Shown here one piece after another: positions 55,405 through 63,619 of a DNA stretch of 64,000 nucleotides. Position 1 is the first letter of the stretch, and the number at the start of each line of letters is the position of its first letter. The notes beneath the pieces were generated by a model. It saw nothing but the letters and a program-made list of their open reading frames with translations. It ran no database searches and had not been told where the DNA came from. The stretch covers positions 119,521 to 183,520 of the forward strand of contig CASFNA010000012.1 in assembly GCA_949295905.1 (NCBI GenBank), written 5' to 3'. The DNA comes from an uncultured Prevotellaceae bacterium. Lineage in GTDB: Bacteria; Bacteroidota; Bacteroidia; Bacteroidales; Bacteroidaceae. The translations under genes were made by a program, and so were the position numbers.

Positions 55405-57513
55405 ATGAAAAATTATTCGCAAACGTTGTGCTGCGCTTGCCTCGCCGCGCTCTGCGCCGCATGCTCCGAACTGGAGGATGCCGCAGTGCAGTCAGGCCCG
55501 AGGCAGGTTAGCATAACCGGCGGAGCCGACACCTTCACCCCTCTCGCCGCCACGCGCACCCAAGTGGGCGACATCGCCGACAACGGCGCGCTGACGATAG
55601 AGTGGAGCGTGAACGACCAAATCGGTGTGTTCGGCGACGGCGGCCAGCAGCCCGGCGCATTCACAAGCACCAACACAGAACCTGCAACTACAACAACATT
55701 CACCGGCACGCTTACCGGCGGCAGCACGCCCCGCTACGCGTTCTATCCGTATGATGCAGCAGTAACAGACTTAACAAATATTCCGGTAACAATTCCAACA
55801 GAACAGATGTATCGTGACGAGTCGTCAGTAGCCCGGTACGACTTCAAGGCCACCAGTTCGATAACCGCCTCTCCCGACGGCGGCTACCGCATGGCCATGA
55901 GGCAGATGGCCTCCCTCGTCCGCTTTGAAATCAATCTGAGCGGCGTAGAGGCTTTGGCCGACGACGAGCTGCTGCTTGACATCACAATCCGTCCCACCAC
56001 GGGCGACGGGCCGATGACGGGCAGCTTTACTTATGACCTGTCAAACCTTGACGCAGGGCTTAGCCCCGTCGAGACCGACAACGGCATAACGATAAAGTTC
56101 GCTGTTCCGCCTACTGCGCGTGAGACGGTGACGGCCTACGCCGTAGTAGCTCCGGGCAGCCACAATGGAGAGGAATGGACGTGCGAGTTTCATACCGACC
56201 GCCAGGAAGGTACTTTCACGACTTCCGCCCTCTGCGACTTTGAGGCAGGCACGTATTACACCGTGCCGCTCAACGCCACGATACTGGATGAAAAGGAAGC
56301 TGTCATAGACAGCATTCCCGAAACCGAGCTGGAAGAAACTGCCAACTGCTACATCGTTACCACCGCAGGCGAGCATAGCTTCAAGGCCACCGTAATAGGC
56401 AACGGCCCGAAGGGGATAATCAAAGATGCAGGCTTCCATACGGAGAATCCTTACATCAACCCGAAGTCGGCGAAAGTGTTGTGGCAGGATAAGAGCAACT
56501 TCATCACCGGCGTACGCTTGGAGAACGGACGTGTGTATTACACAGTAGACGATGCTTCTTCTTCTGGCAATGCTGTCATAGCTGTGTATAGTGAACCCGA
56601 CTGTCAAGGAGAAATCCTTTGGAGCTGGCATATCTGGCAAACCATCGGTGAGATACAGGATGAGGAGTACATTAACCAAGCCGGTGCGAAGTTTAATGTT
56701 ATGGACAGAGAGTTGGGCGCAGTGCGCGTAGGACAGAATGGTACGCTGTACCAGTGGGGGCGTAAAGACCCGTTTCCGGGGACACATTCAGGCTCGTCGA
56801 TATACAACGACGTTTATACAAATAAGAATGTCGCAAACAGCTATCCCACCGAGTATCAGCTGAAGCTGGATGATGCCACTATCGAAGATGCCGTGCGCAA
56901 TCCTCAATGTCTCATATCGAAGTCTGTCACAGGCCAACTTCATTGGCTTGGCGAGCCTAACTGCTACCTGTGGGGCGACGCTGGGCGGACGATGCCTACT
57001 ACCCTCGATGACCCGGCGGCCGGTGCAGGTTGGGAGCATCAAAAGACTATCTATGACCCCTCGCCCGTTGGCTATCGAGTGGCTAACGTCTTCACGTTTA
57101 GTGGATTTACCAAAATGCCGAGCGGAAACACCAGCGATGTCGAGGATACCGATGACGGTTTTGATGTTTTGCTCGAAAGGCTTGACTATATCAATTATGT
57201 CAAGGCTAAAGTCGGTACAAACGATTGGTGGTTTATTCGTTATCCTGGTGACACGGAGGGTACATTGTATTCGGCCATAAGGTCGCGAGATGGAAAGACG
57301 GGCAAGGAAAAAACAGGTGCGGGAGAAGGCGGCTATTGGTGGACTGCTGAGGCTTTCGTTGCTGAGGACGGCAAGCAACACGCTTATTATCTCAATACCG
57401 ACGAATATGCGGATGCTGCTAACGGTACAGGTACTGCTAACATAATCAGTACCTACGTTCACAATACATATCTCCGTGACGCCTACGCCGTCCGTTGTGT
57501 AAGGGAAGAATGA
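55405..57513 (+). CDS. Fimbrillin-family lipoprotein with C-terminal fimbrial-tip-like region
   Basis: 702 residues. The signal peptide has lipobox LCAAC (Cys20). Residues about 30-300 are FimA/Mfa-like (AATRTQVGD, ALTIEWSVNDQIGVFG, PRYAFYPYDAAV), typical of Bacteroidales fimbriae and surface lipoproteins. From about 310 (ETANCYIVTTAGEHSFKATVIGNG) a second region runs to the end, with YQWGRKDPFPG and the closing GYRVANVF...AYAVRCVRE pattern seen in Fibrobacter-type and Bacteroidales surface modules. Such two-part proteins may be fimbrial tip adhesins. The ligand is unknown. Confidence 0.8.
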   Translation: MKNYSQTLCCACLAALCAACSELEDAAVQSGPRQVSITGGADTFTPLAATRTQVGDIADNGALTIEWSVNDQIGVFGDGGQQPGAFTSTNTEPATTTTFTGTLTGGSTPRYAFYPYDAAVTDLTNIPVTIPTEQMYRDESSVARYDFKATSSITASPDGGYRMAMRQMASLVRFEINLSGVEALADDELLLDITIRPTTGDGPMTGSFTYDLSNLDAGLSPVETDNGITIKFAVPPTARETVTAYAVVAPGSHNGEEWTCEFHTDRQEGTFTTSALCDFEAGTYYTVPLNATILDEKEAVIDSIPETELEETANCYIVTTAGEHSFKATVIGNGPKGIIKDAGFHTENPYINPKSAKVLWQDKSNFITGVRLENGRVYYTVDDASSSGNAVIAVYSEPDCQGEILWSWHIWQTIGEIQDEEYINQAGAKFNVMDRELGAVRVGQNGTLYQWGRKDPFPGTHSGSSIYNDVYTNKNVANSYPTEYQLKLDDATIEDAVRNPQCLISKSVTGQLHWLGEPNCYLWGDAGRTMPTTLDDPAAGAGWEHQKTIYDPSPVGYRVANVFTFSGFTKMPSGNTSDVEDTDDGFDVLLERLDYINYVKAKVGTNDWWFIRYPGDTEGTLYSAIRSRDGKTGKEKTGAGEGGYWWTAEAFVAEDGKQHAYYLNTDEYADAANGTGTANIISTYVHNTYLRDAYAVRCVREE

Positions 57514-57530
57514 AAATCATAAAACATATA

Positions 57531-57580
57531 TGCCTGAAGTCCTTGAAGGGGCACATGCAGGCTCCGTAAGGCTTCAGGCA
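57531..57580 (+). promoter_or_regulatory. Long hairpin in the leader of the OmpA-family gene
   Basis: TGCCTGAAG (57531-57539) pairs perfectly with CTTCAGGCA (57572-57580), extended by CCTT/AAGG past a bulge. A second stem, CTGCCG...CGGCAG, follows near 57606-57623. No T-tract is present; it could be an RNA-stability or regulatory element, or a weak terminator. Confidence 0.45.
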
Positions 57581-57662
57581 AGTATGTCGGCACAGAAACT
57601 GTAACTGCCGTGCGTGCGGCAGGACACGGATTTAATATTAATTTATCAAAAATATTTAAACT

Positions 57663-58883
57663 ATGAATGGAAAAGCAATCCTGGCAGCTTTGGCTTTGAT
57701 GGCTGCCGGTCCGGCGTTCGCCCAAGAGGCTTATGTCGAACAGAACGGAAACTACACAGACTCTGTGTATGTCAAGAGCAAGTACAAGGTTGAGACCAAC
57801 CGCTTCTGGAGCAACTGGTTTGTCAGTGTGGGCGGCGGTGCGCAGATGTACTTCGGCGACCACGACAAGCAGGCTGACTTCGGCGACCGCCTGGGCGGCG
57901 CGCTCGACATCGCCGTAGGTAAGTGGTTCTCGCCTGAAATCGGTGTGCGCTTGATGTACAGCGGCATCCAGGTAAAGGGTGCTACGAAGCGTCCCGGCCA
58001 GGGCTATGACATTGCCCACGGTACGGGTGAGGAAATTCCGGGCAAGGGCGATGGAACATACCACAACTTGCAGTATTCGAAATTCAACATGTGGAACGTT
58101 CACGCCGACGTGATGTTCAACATGTCTAACATCTTCTGCGGATATAACGAGAAGCGCATCTACAACTGCAGCCCTTACCTCGGCATCGGTGTGGCAAGCG
58201 CTACGAGCGAGCCCAAGAATGTTGACATCACGGGCCATGTGGGTATTCTCAACACGTTCCGCATCAGCTCTGCGTTCGACATCAACCTCGACCTGCGCGG
58301 CATGTTCGTGAACGACGAGTTCGACGGCGAGCGCGGCGGACGCGGCGGCGAGGGTATGTTCACCGCAACGGTGGGCTTTACCTACAAGTTCAAGCAGCGC
58401 GGATGGAACCATGCGAAGACTATCGTGCGTTACGACAACGCGGCCATCAACGCCATGCGTGAGCGTCTAAACGAGGTAAGCGCGGAGAACGAGCGCCTGA
58501 AGGAGGCTCTGGCACGCGGCGAGAAGGACAAGGCACAGGCTATCGTCAAGAAGGTGGCCGGTGGCAACTTCGTAACGTTCGAGATAGACAAGAGCGTGCT
58601 GTCTAATGAGGCGCGCGTAAGCCTCGGCATGCTGGCCGAAGTAATCAAGAGCGGCGACAAGTCGACCGTTTACACCATCACAGGTTATGCTGACGCCGGC
58701 ACTGGTAGCAAGAAGGGCAACGAGCGCTTGAGCAAGGCCCGTGCACAGGCTGTTTACAACTGTCTCGTAAGCGAGTTCGGCGTTGACAAGTCACAGCTCA
58801 AGATAGACTACAAGGGCGGTGTTGACAACATGTTCTACAACGACCCGCGCATGAGCCGTGCCGTTATCACGAAGAGCAACTAA
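57663..58883 (+). CDS. OmpA-family outer membrane protein
   Basis: 406 residues. Signal peptide 1-20 (GPAFA|QE). Residues about 30-265 are beta-barrel-like, with alternating hydrophobic strands ending FTYKF. A short coiled coil follows (AAINAMRERLNEVSAENERLKEAL, about 262-285), then a C-terminal OmpA/Pal-like peptidoglycan-binding domain (FVTFEIDKSVLSNEARVSLGMLAEVIK, TITGYADAGTGSKKGNERLSKARAQAV). It anchors the outer membrane to peptidoglycan. In Prevotella and Porphyromonas related proteins lie with fimbrial genes, as here. A strong terminator follows. Confidence 0.92.
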   Translation: MNGKAILAALALMAAGPAFAQEAYVEQNGNYTDSVYVKSKYKVETNRFWSNWFVSVGGGAQMYFGDHDKQADFGDRLGGALDIAVGKWFSPEIGVRLMYSGIQVKGATKRPGQGYDIAHGTGEEIPGKGDGTYHNLQYSKFNMWNVHADVMFNMSNIFCGYNEKRIYNCSPYLGIGVASATSEPKNVDITGHVGILNTFRISSAFDINLDLRGMFVNDEFDGERGGRGGEGMFTATVGFTYKFKQRGWNHAKTIVRYDNAAINAMRERLNEVSAENERLKEALARGEKDKAQAIVKKVAGGNFVTFEIDKSVLSNEARVSLGMLAEVIKSGDKSTVYTITGYADAGTGSKKGNERLSKARAQAVYNCLVSEFGVDKSQLKIDYKGGVDNMFYNDPRMSRAVITKSN

Positions 58884-58932
58884 ACGAACAATTTACCCGA
58901 CAGGCGCGGCCGTAACGACTGCCGTGCCTGCA

Positions 58933-58975
58933 AATCCCCTTTACCGGCGAATGATGCCGGTGAAGGGGATTTTTT
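58933..58975 (+). terminator. Rho-independent terminator after the OmpA-family gene
   Basis: A 16-bp stem AATCCCCTTTACCGGC / GCCGGTGAAGGGGATT (one G-U-type mismatch), a 7-base loop, followed by TTTTTT. Confidence 0.92.
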
Positions 58976-58996
58976 CGTTTTTCACGATACATGGTT

Positions 58997-59088
58997 TATA
59001 TTTGCCGGAGCGTAATCGGGGATTTGTTGTAAAACATGCCGAAAAACGTGCGGTTATGGCGTAAAGTAGGAAAAAATAAGTAACTTTG
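58997..59088 (+). promoter_or_regulatory. Two -7 promoter candidates for the peptidase/ABC operon
   Basis: TATATTTG at 58997-59004 and TAACTTTG at 59081-59088 both fit TAnnTTTG. Neither has a strong TTTG at -33. The second gives a leader of about 80 bases before the peptidase start and is preferred. The region 58976-59173 contains no gene. Confidence 0.5.
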
Positions 59089-59173
59089 CCATTTGGAAGG
59101 GTGCTGTAGCTTACACATTTGACGAAAATGACGGGATAGCTCCTGCCTTCCGTTGGTTTTATGGATATAGGAT

Positions 59174-59638
59174 ATGCAACAAGATGAGCTGCTGCTGAAT
59201 AACCGACAATTCTTTACAGAAATAACACGGATGCTGGCCGAGGGTGAAACCGTTACGATTAAGGCCAAGGGCAACAGCATGTTTCCGTTCATAACGGGCG
59301 GACGCGACAGCGTTGTGCTGCGTTCAGACGGGAATGTCGGCACGGGCGACATTGTGCTGGCCAAGGTTGAGGGCAAGGGGCATGTCGTCCACCGTGTGTA
59401 CAGGGTTGACGGTGACAGGTTCGTTCTGATGGGCGACGGCAACCTGCATGGGATGGAGTGCTGCGATAGGGAAGACGTGAAGGGCAAGGTGGTGATGATT
59501 CTGCGCGGCGGCAAGGCCGTCGAGTGCTCGTCGCCGTCGATGAAGGCCAAGTCTGCGCTGTGGCGCAGGCTGTTGCTCGTGCGCCGTTATTTACTGTTTG
59601 TATGTCGTTTGTATGCAAAAAGCAAGATTGATAAATAA
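59174..59638 (+). CDS. S24/S26-family peptidase of the SipW/Sec11 type
   Basis: A 154-residue signal-peptidase-like serine protease. Ser35 lies in AKGNSMFPFI (box B). VVHRVYRV (His73) and MGDGN (Asp88 region) follow the pattern of S26B enzymes such as SipW and Sec11, which use Ser-His-Asp instead of Ser-Lys. There is no obvious N-terminal membrane helix; a hydrophobic C-terminal stretch (LLLVRRYLLFVCRLYA) may attach it to the membrane. It is followed 17 bases later by an ABC exporter, so it may cleave a peptide before or during export. Confidence 0.82.
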   Translation: MQQDELLLNNRQFFTEITRMLAEGETVTIKAKGNSMFPFITGGRDSVVLRSDGNVGTGDIVLAKVEGKGHVVHRVYRVDGDRFVLMGDGNLHGMECCDREDVKGKVVMILRGGKAVECSSPSMKAKSALWRRLLLVRRYLLFVCRLYAKSKIDK

Positions 59639-59654
59639 CAACCAGATTTCATTC

Positions 59655-61292
59655 ATGCGGATTACCGACTGTGCCGGGTGGTTGTGGCGTAATTCGGGCG
59701 GTTTCCGTACGGCGGTGACGCTCTGCACGTTGGTGGGTACGCTTAATGTTGGCGTGTCGCTGTTTTTCGTCTATGTGTGCAAGCACCTTATCGACATTGC
59801 CACCGGCGTGTCGGGCGACGACATAAGCCTGTACATAGGTTGGATGGTGTTCTGCCTGGCGGCGCAGCTCGGGCTGTCGGTAGTAAGGAGCCGCCTTGCC
59901 ACGCGCACGGAGATACGGATGCGCAACGAGCTGCACCGCAGGCTGTTCGTACACCTGATGGAAAGCTGCTGGACGGGGCGTGACACGCTGCACACCGGCG
60001 ATGTGCTCAACAGGCTGGAGGAGGACGTGGCCACCGTTACAGATGCGTTGTGCCGCACTATGCCATCGGTGGTGGTCACTGTTGTGCAGCTGGCCGGGGC
60101 ACTGTTCTTTCTTGCACAGCTTGACATAAGGCTGACGGGTGTGCTGGTATTCGTGATGCCCGTAGCTTTGCTGTTGAGCAAGAGCTACGTGGGGCGCATG
60201 AGGCGCATGTCGCGCGACATACGCGGCATGGACAGCAACATACAGAGCCACATGCAGGAGAACCTGCAACACCGCATACTTGTGCGGACGCTTGAATATA
60301 CAGGGCAGACCGTGAGGCGGCTTGTTGACATGCAGGCCGACTTGCAGGGCAAGGTCATGAGGCGCACCGACTTCTCGGTGTTTTCGCGCTCAATGGTGCA
60401 GGTGGGCTTCATGACGGGCTATGCGGTGGCTTTCCTGTGGGGCGTCTTCGGGCTGCGTGACGGCACGGTGACCTTCGGCATGATGGCGGCTTTCCTGCAA
60501 CTGGTGGCGCAGATACAGCGCCCCATGCTTGGACTGAGCCGCCAGATACCTATATTCATAAAGGTGTTCATTTCTGCCGAGCGACTGGCCGAGCTTGACG
60601 CAATACCACTTGAACAGAAGGGTGAGCCGGTGAGGCTCGGCGGCAGTCTGGGCGTGAGCGTAGAGCGGCTGTCGTTTACATATCCTGGCGGCGACCACAA
60701 GGTGCTCGACAGGTTTGCGTATGACTTCAGGCCGGGCAGCCTGACGGCCATTGTAGGTGAGACTGGGGTAGGGAAGAGTACGCTGATAAAACTGATATTG
60801 GCTTTGTTGCAACCCGACGATGGGTGTATAAGATTTTATAACGGGGAGCAGGAGGCGGAGGCTTCACCGCAGACGCGCTGCAACCTGTCTTATGTGCCGC
60901 AGGGGAACACGCTGGTGAGCGGAACGATACGTGACAACCTGCTGATGGGTAATCCGCAGGCTTCTGACGATGACCTGCGCGGCGTGCTACATACGGCGGT
61001 GGCCGACTTTGTATTTGCCTTGCCTGATGGCTTGGACACGATGTGCGGCGAACAGGGCACCGGACTGAGTGAAGGTCAGGCCCAGCGCATAGCCATAGCC
61101 CGGGGGCTGCTAAGGCCCGGGGGCGTGATGCTGCTGGACGAGCCGACCTCTTCTTTGGACAACGAGACGGAAAGAACGCTCCTGCAACGCCTGTCGGAGA
61201 GGGTGCAGGGTAAAACCCTTATACTGATAACCCACCGTGAGACGATAGCGCAGCTTTGCACGGCGGTGATACGTATTGGAGTGAAGAATTAA
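59655..61292 (+). CDS. ABC exporter, fused permease and ATPase
   Basis: A 545-residue type IV ABC half-transporter. The membrane domain spans 1-300 with about six helices (e.g. TAVTLCTLVGTLNVGVSLFFVYV). The ATPase domain has Walker A GETGVGKST (368-376), Q-loop VPQGNT, signature LSEGQ (471-475), Walker B VMLLDEPTSSLD (Asp495-Glu496), and H-loop His527. There is no C39 peptidase domain, which fits a separate protease next door. I start at ATG 59655, just after the peptidase stop. Relatives export peptides, lipids or drugs; the substrate here is unknown. Confidence 0.87.
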   Translation: MRITDCAGWLWRNSGGFRTAVTLCTLVGTLNVGVSLFFVYVCKHLIDIATGVSGDDISLYIGWMVFCLAAQLGLSVVRSRLATRTEIRMRNELHRRLFVHLMESCWTGRDTLHTGDVLNRLEEDVATVTDALCRTMPSVVVTVVQLAGALFFLAQLDIRLTGVLVFVMPVALLLSKSYVGRMRRMSRDIRGMDSNIQSHMQENLQHRILVRTLEYTGQTVRRLVDMQADLQGKVMRRTDFSVFSRSMVQVGFMTGYAVAFLWGVFGLRDGTVTFGMMAAFLQLVAQIQRPMLGLSRQIPIFIKVFISAERLAELDAIPLEQKGEPVRLGGSLGVSVERLSFTYPGGDHKVLDRFAYDFRPGSLTAIVGETGVGKSTLIKLILALLQPDDGCIRFYNGEQEAEASPQTRCNLSYVPQGNTLVSGTIRDNLLMGNPQASDDDLRGVLHTAVADFVFALPDGLDTMCGEQGTGLSEGQAQRIAIARGLLRPGGVMLLDEPTSSLDNETERTLLQRLSERVQGKTLILITHRETIAQLCTAVIRIGVKN

Positions 61293-61299
61293 CACAAAC

Positions 61300-61341
61300 G
61301 CCATAGCCACCGGGCACGGTTTTGCGTCCGGTAGCCATGGC
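61300..61341. terminator. Hairpin between convergent genes
   Basis: GCCATAGCCACCGG (61300-61313) pairs with CCGGTAGCCATGGC (61328-61341) with two mismatches. It lies 8 bases after the ABC exporter stop and 18 bases from the stop of the convergent gene, so it may serve both transcripts. Confidence 0.55.
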
Positions 61342-61358
61342 TGGTGAAACAAGCCTGC

Positions 61359-61661
61359 TCAACATCCTGTTCCGTCGATGCTGCACGACGCGCCTTCGCC
61401 GTCCTTGGGGCGAGGGCGTAATCCTGCCTTTTCTGGTCGAAGCGTAACCGTACCGTCTTCTAATACAAAACATGGTATGCCTACGGCACCGACACGCTTC
61501 ATTGCGTCGAAAGCCGCGTTGCTATCACGCAGCCGCAGAAATGCCTTCAAGTTTCTTACGTGTGCTCCGATGTCGATTACTTCATACTGGCTGTTTCCTT
61601 TTACCTGCTCCTCTATGTAATTGCAGTCAGGGCAGGTGCTCATTCCATAAATCTTAATCAT
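61359..61661 (-). CDS. Glutaredoxin-like protein
   Basis: A 100-residue thioredoxin-fold protein with the redox motif CPDC (Cys10-Cys13) in IYGMSTCPDCNYIEE, the cis-proline segment GAVGIPCFVLEDG, and a tail with two further cysteines (GASCSIDGTGC). It is similar to small Bacteroidales glutaredoxin-related proteins. It probably reduces a disulfide in the cytoplasm; the partner is unknown. Convergent with the ABC exporter. Confidence 0.82.
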   Translation of the reverse strand: MIKIYGMSTCPDCNYIEEQVKGNSQYEVIDIGAHVRNLKAFLRLRDSNAAFDAMKRVGAVGIPCFVLEDGTVTLRPEKAGLRPRPKDGEGASCSIDGTGC

Positions 61662-61687
61662 AATGCCGGTGCTATTGGTTGCAAGAG

Positions 61688-61695
61688 CAAAGTTA
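61688..61695 (-). promoter_or_regulatory. -7 promoter element for the glutaredoxin-like gene
   Basis: On the - strand it reads TAACTTTG, 26 bases before the start codon. No clear -33. Confidence 0.5.
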
Positions 61696-61885
61696 ATGAA
61701 AAATCAGCAAGGTGATAAAAATATGCGGAACTTTGTGCGATAATGTAGCGATGAAAATTTTTGAATGGTAATTTTTCCTGCAATTGTCTCGCAAGAATGT
61801 AACGGTATGATGAACATATAGTGCGAAATAAGCGCATGGCGTGAAATATACCTGTATTTATGTGGTATGGATGATGAGAAAACGT

Positions 61886-61893
61886 TATATTTG
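61886..61893 (+). promoter_or_regulatory. -7 promoter element for the unknown 329-residue gene
   Basis: TATATTTG fits TAnnTTTG, 48 bases before the start codon; the -33 region is poor. Confidence 0.5.
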
Positions 61894-61941
61894 CATGTTG
61901 ATGAAATTTATTCGCGATATTTGTAAACTTCAGAGTAAAAA

Positions 61942-62931
61942 ATGAGCAGTCTATTATATTATCCATATATAAATCTGCCCCAAACGGATTGGACTATACG
62001 CGCCCTGCTTTATCATGACAATATTGGTTCTATTGTTCCAATCCAATATTTTCATGAGCCAGAACGATATGAGCCTTTTATGAGGGAAGTAATTAAAAAT
62101 GGGTTAATAAATTTGATTGAGCCAATGGCTGTTCTTGATGAGCCGTGGGAGGTTTCAAAACAATTCATTGATTATCTGGACAAGAACCAGAAATTTTTTA
62201 GAAGGCAGGGAAAGTTTTGTACAAATAATGCAACATGTAGGTTTCGTAAGGAAAACTGCGTCCAATTGCATGTAAATAAATTTGATAATGATGTTTTCTA
62301 CCATCTTGTTCAAATGGGACTGGCTGAAAAGAAAGACGATTACTGGTATAATGTGGAAAAGAAAACGGCAAACGAACTTATGACATTTTTAGCTACTGTA
62401 ATAGCCAATAAAATTGATTACCAACCGGCGACCGACAGGATGGAACTTGGTTTTTCCACAACATACATGCGGACACATGAAGTGGAATTACGGACAAGGC
62501 AATATAAAAGGGACTTGATACTTAAGAATCTCATACCATATCCCAAGCAAATAGATTTGACTAATCTTAGGCGTTTTAAAGACAGACATCGTGATTTGCT
62601 TAATACATTCAGGAGTAAAGTGGAATTATTAGTTCTAAATCCGGCACTCACTCCAGAATCGCCTTTATTTAAAGCCACTCTTGACGAGATGAAAGCGAAT
62701 AAGGAAGAACTGTCTGCAAAGATGAATGAAAGTTGTATGGGGGATATAGTTTTTGGAACAATATGTGGCACAGTGTCAGCCGTAATAGGATTATTGGTCA
62801 GTCCGGTCTTAGGGATTCCAGGCTTTATGAACGCGATTTATTCAGCATGTAAAATAGAAAAACCTGAAAATGTATTTGACCAGACAGGATTAAAGTATCT
62901 GGCACTTGTCGATAAAAGATTGAGAAGGTAA
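61942..62931 (+). CDS. Uncharacterised protein, DUF6236-like
   Basis: 329 residues, not confidently recognised. The start LLYYPYINLPQTDWTIRALLYHDNIGSIVP resembles a bacterial family of unknown function (DUF6236, from memory). There is no signal peptide; a hydrophobic glycine-rich segment (GTICGTVSAVIGLLVSPVLGIPGFMNAIYS, about 271-300) could insert in a membrane. Composition is AT-rich compared with the genes before it, and it stands alone with its own promoter, so it may be acquired. Members are sometimes seen in accessory or defence-like neighbourhoods; nothing here confirms that. Confidence 0.5.
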   Translation: MSSLLYYPYINLPQTDWTIRALLYHDNIGSIVPIQYFHEPERYEPFMREVIKNGLINLIEPMAVLDEPWEVSKQFIDYLDKNQKFFRRQGKFCTNNATCRFRKENCVQLHVNKFDNDVFYHLVQMGLAEKKDDYWYNVEKKTANELMTFLATVIANKIDYQPATDRMELGFSTTYMRTHEVELRTRQYKRDLILKNLIPYPKQIDLTNLRRFKDRHRDLLNTFRSKVELLVLNPALTPESPLFKATLDEMKANKEELSAKMNESCMGDIVFGTICGTVSAVIGLLVSPVLGIPGFMNAIYSACKIEKPENVFDQTGLKYLALVDKRLRR

Positions 62932-63033
62932 TAACTGGTATAAGATGATACTCGCAGATTTGTAATTGCTCTTAAAATCGGCGTTTTACTACTGTTGGGA
63001 CATAAAATAAGAGTGAAATTATTATTTACTTGC

Positions 63034-63225
63034 CCCGACTGAAGTCCACCAGTTTTCCGATGCAGCCTAACAAACTGCCTTAAAATGAATGAGTTGCTGT
63101 TTAAACGGTAGAAAAGCCCTTTTTTGCTTGTTTTTCAGGCCCAAAACCGTCCGTTTTGCCGCACTTTTCACTTGAATCAGAACCAACGGGAAACTCCCTT
63201 TCCCGTCCGAAGTCCACCTGTTTTC
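63034..63225. repeat. Direct repeats bounding a 145-bp non-coding segment
   Basis: Bases 63034-63057 and 63202-63225 are direct repeats matching at 21 of 24 positions (core AAGTCCACC-GTTTTC). On the - strand a TACCTTCG promoter-like site lies at 63242-63235. The stretch may be the edge of a lost mobile element. The gap 62932-63619 has no intact gene. Confidence 0.45.
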
Positions 63226-63489
63226 TATCCGTTGCGAAGGTACGAAAATAAGCGGGATTTTCACCAACTGATATCAACTAAAAGCAAGATGCAGTCACGA
63301 ATATTTTGCAGCCAAAAGAAAAAAAGGGTGGTGTCATTGGTGATTTCGGTAAATCGGTTGGTTTGTCTGGCGAAGCCATCTCTTTTCTCCCCTTTGTTTT
63401 GACTTTACTTTAATTGGCGTATATATGAGTACGGGGTAAAGTAAAGTTGTTGCCGAACAGGTTGCCTCCGAAAAAAGTTGTTGCTGTGC

Positions 63490-63523
63490 TGCTGCTGAAA
63501 AAGTGCTGCTGCCGAAAAAGTAG
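63490..63523. repeat. 17-bp tandem repeat GCTGCTGCYGAAAAAGT
   Basis: Two adjacent near-identical 17-base units, preceded by related CCGAAAAAAGTTGTTGCTG. It lies upstream of the ATPase gene at the window edge. Confidence 0.55.
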
Positions 63524-63578
63524 ACACGGGAAGGTAGAAAAAGTGTAGAATCATAAGGGCTATTTCTGAGGAAAAGTG

Positions 63579-63586
63579 TATATTTG
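63579..63586 (+). promoter_or_regulatory. -7 promoter element for the ATPase gene
   Basis: TATATTTG, 33 bases before the start codon; no good -33. Confidence 0.5.
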
Positions 63587-63619
63587 CAATGCTAAATCTT
63601 TTAGAAAAGTGTAGAAGCG

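Noticed and set aside
63067-63267. A 66-codon - strand gene in the gap before the ATPase
   Set aside because: A promoter-like TACCTTCG lies inside its own start region, and the frame spans one copy of the direct repeat; no domain is recognisable.
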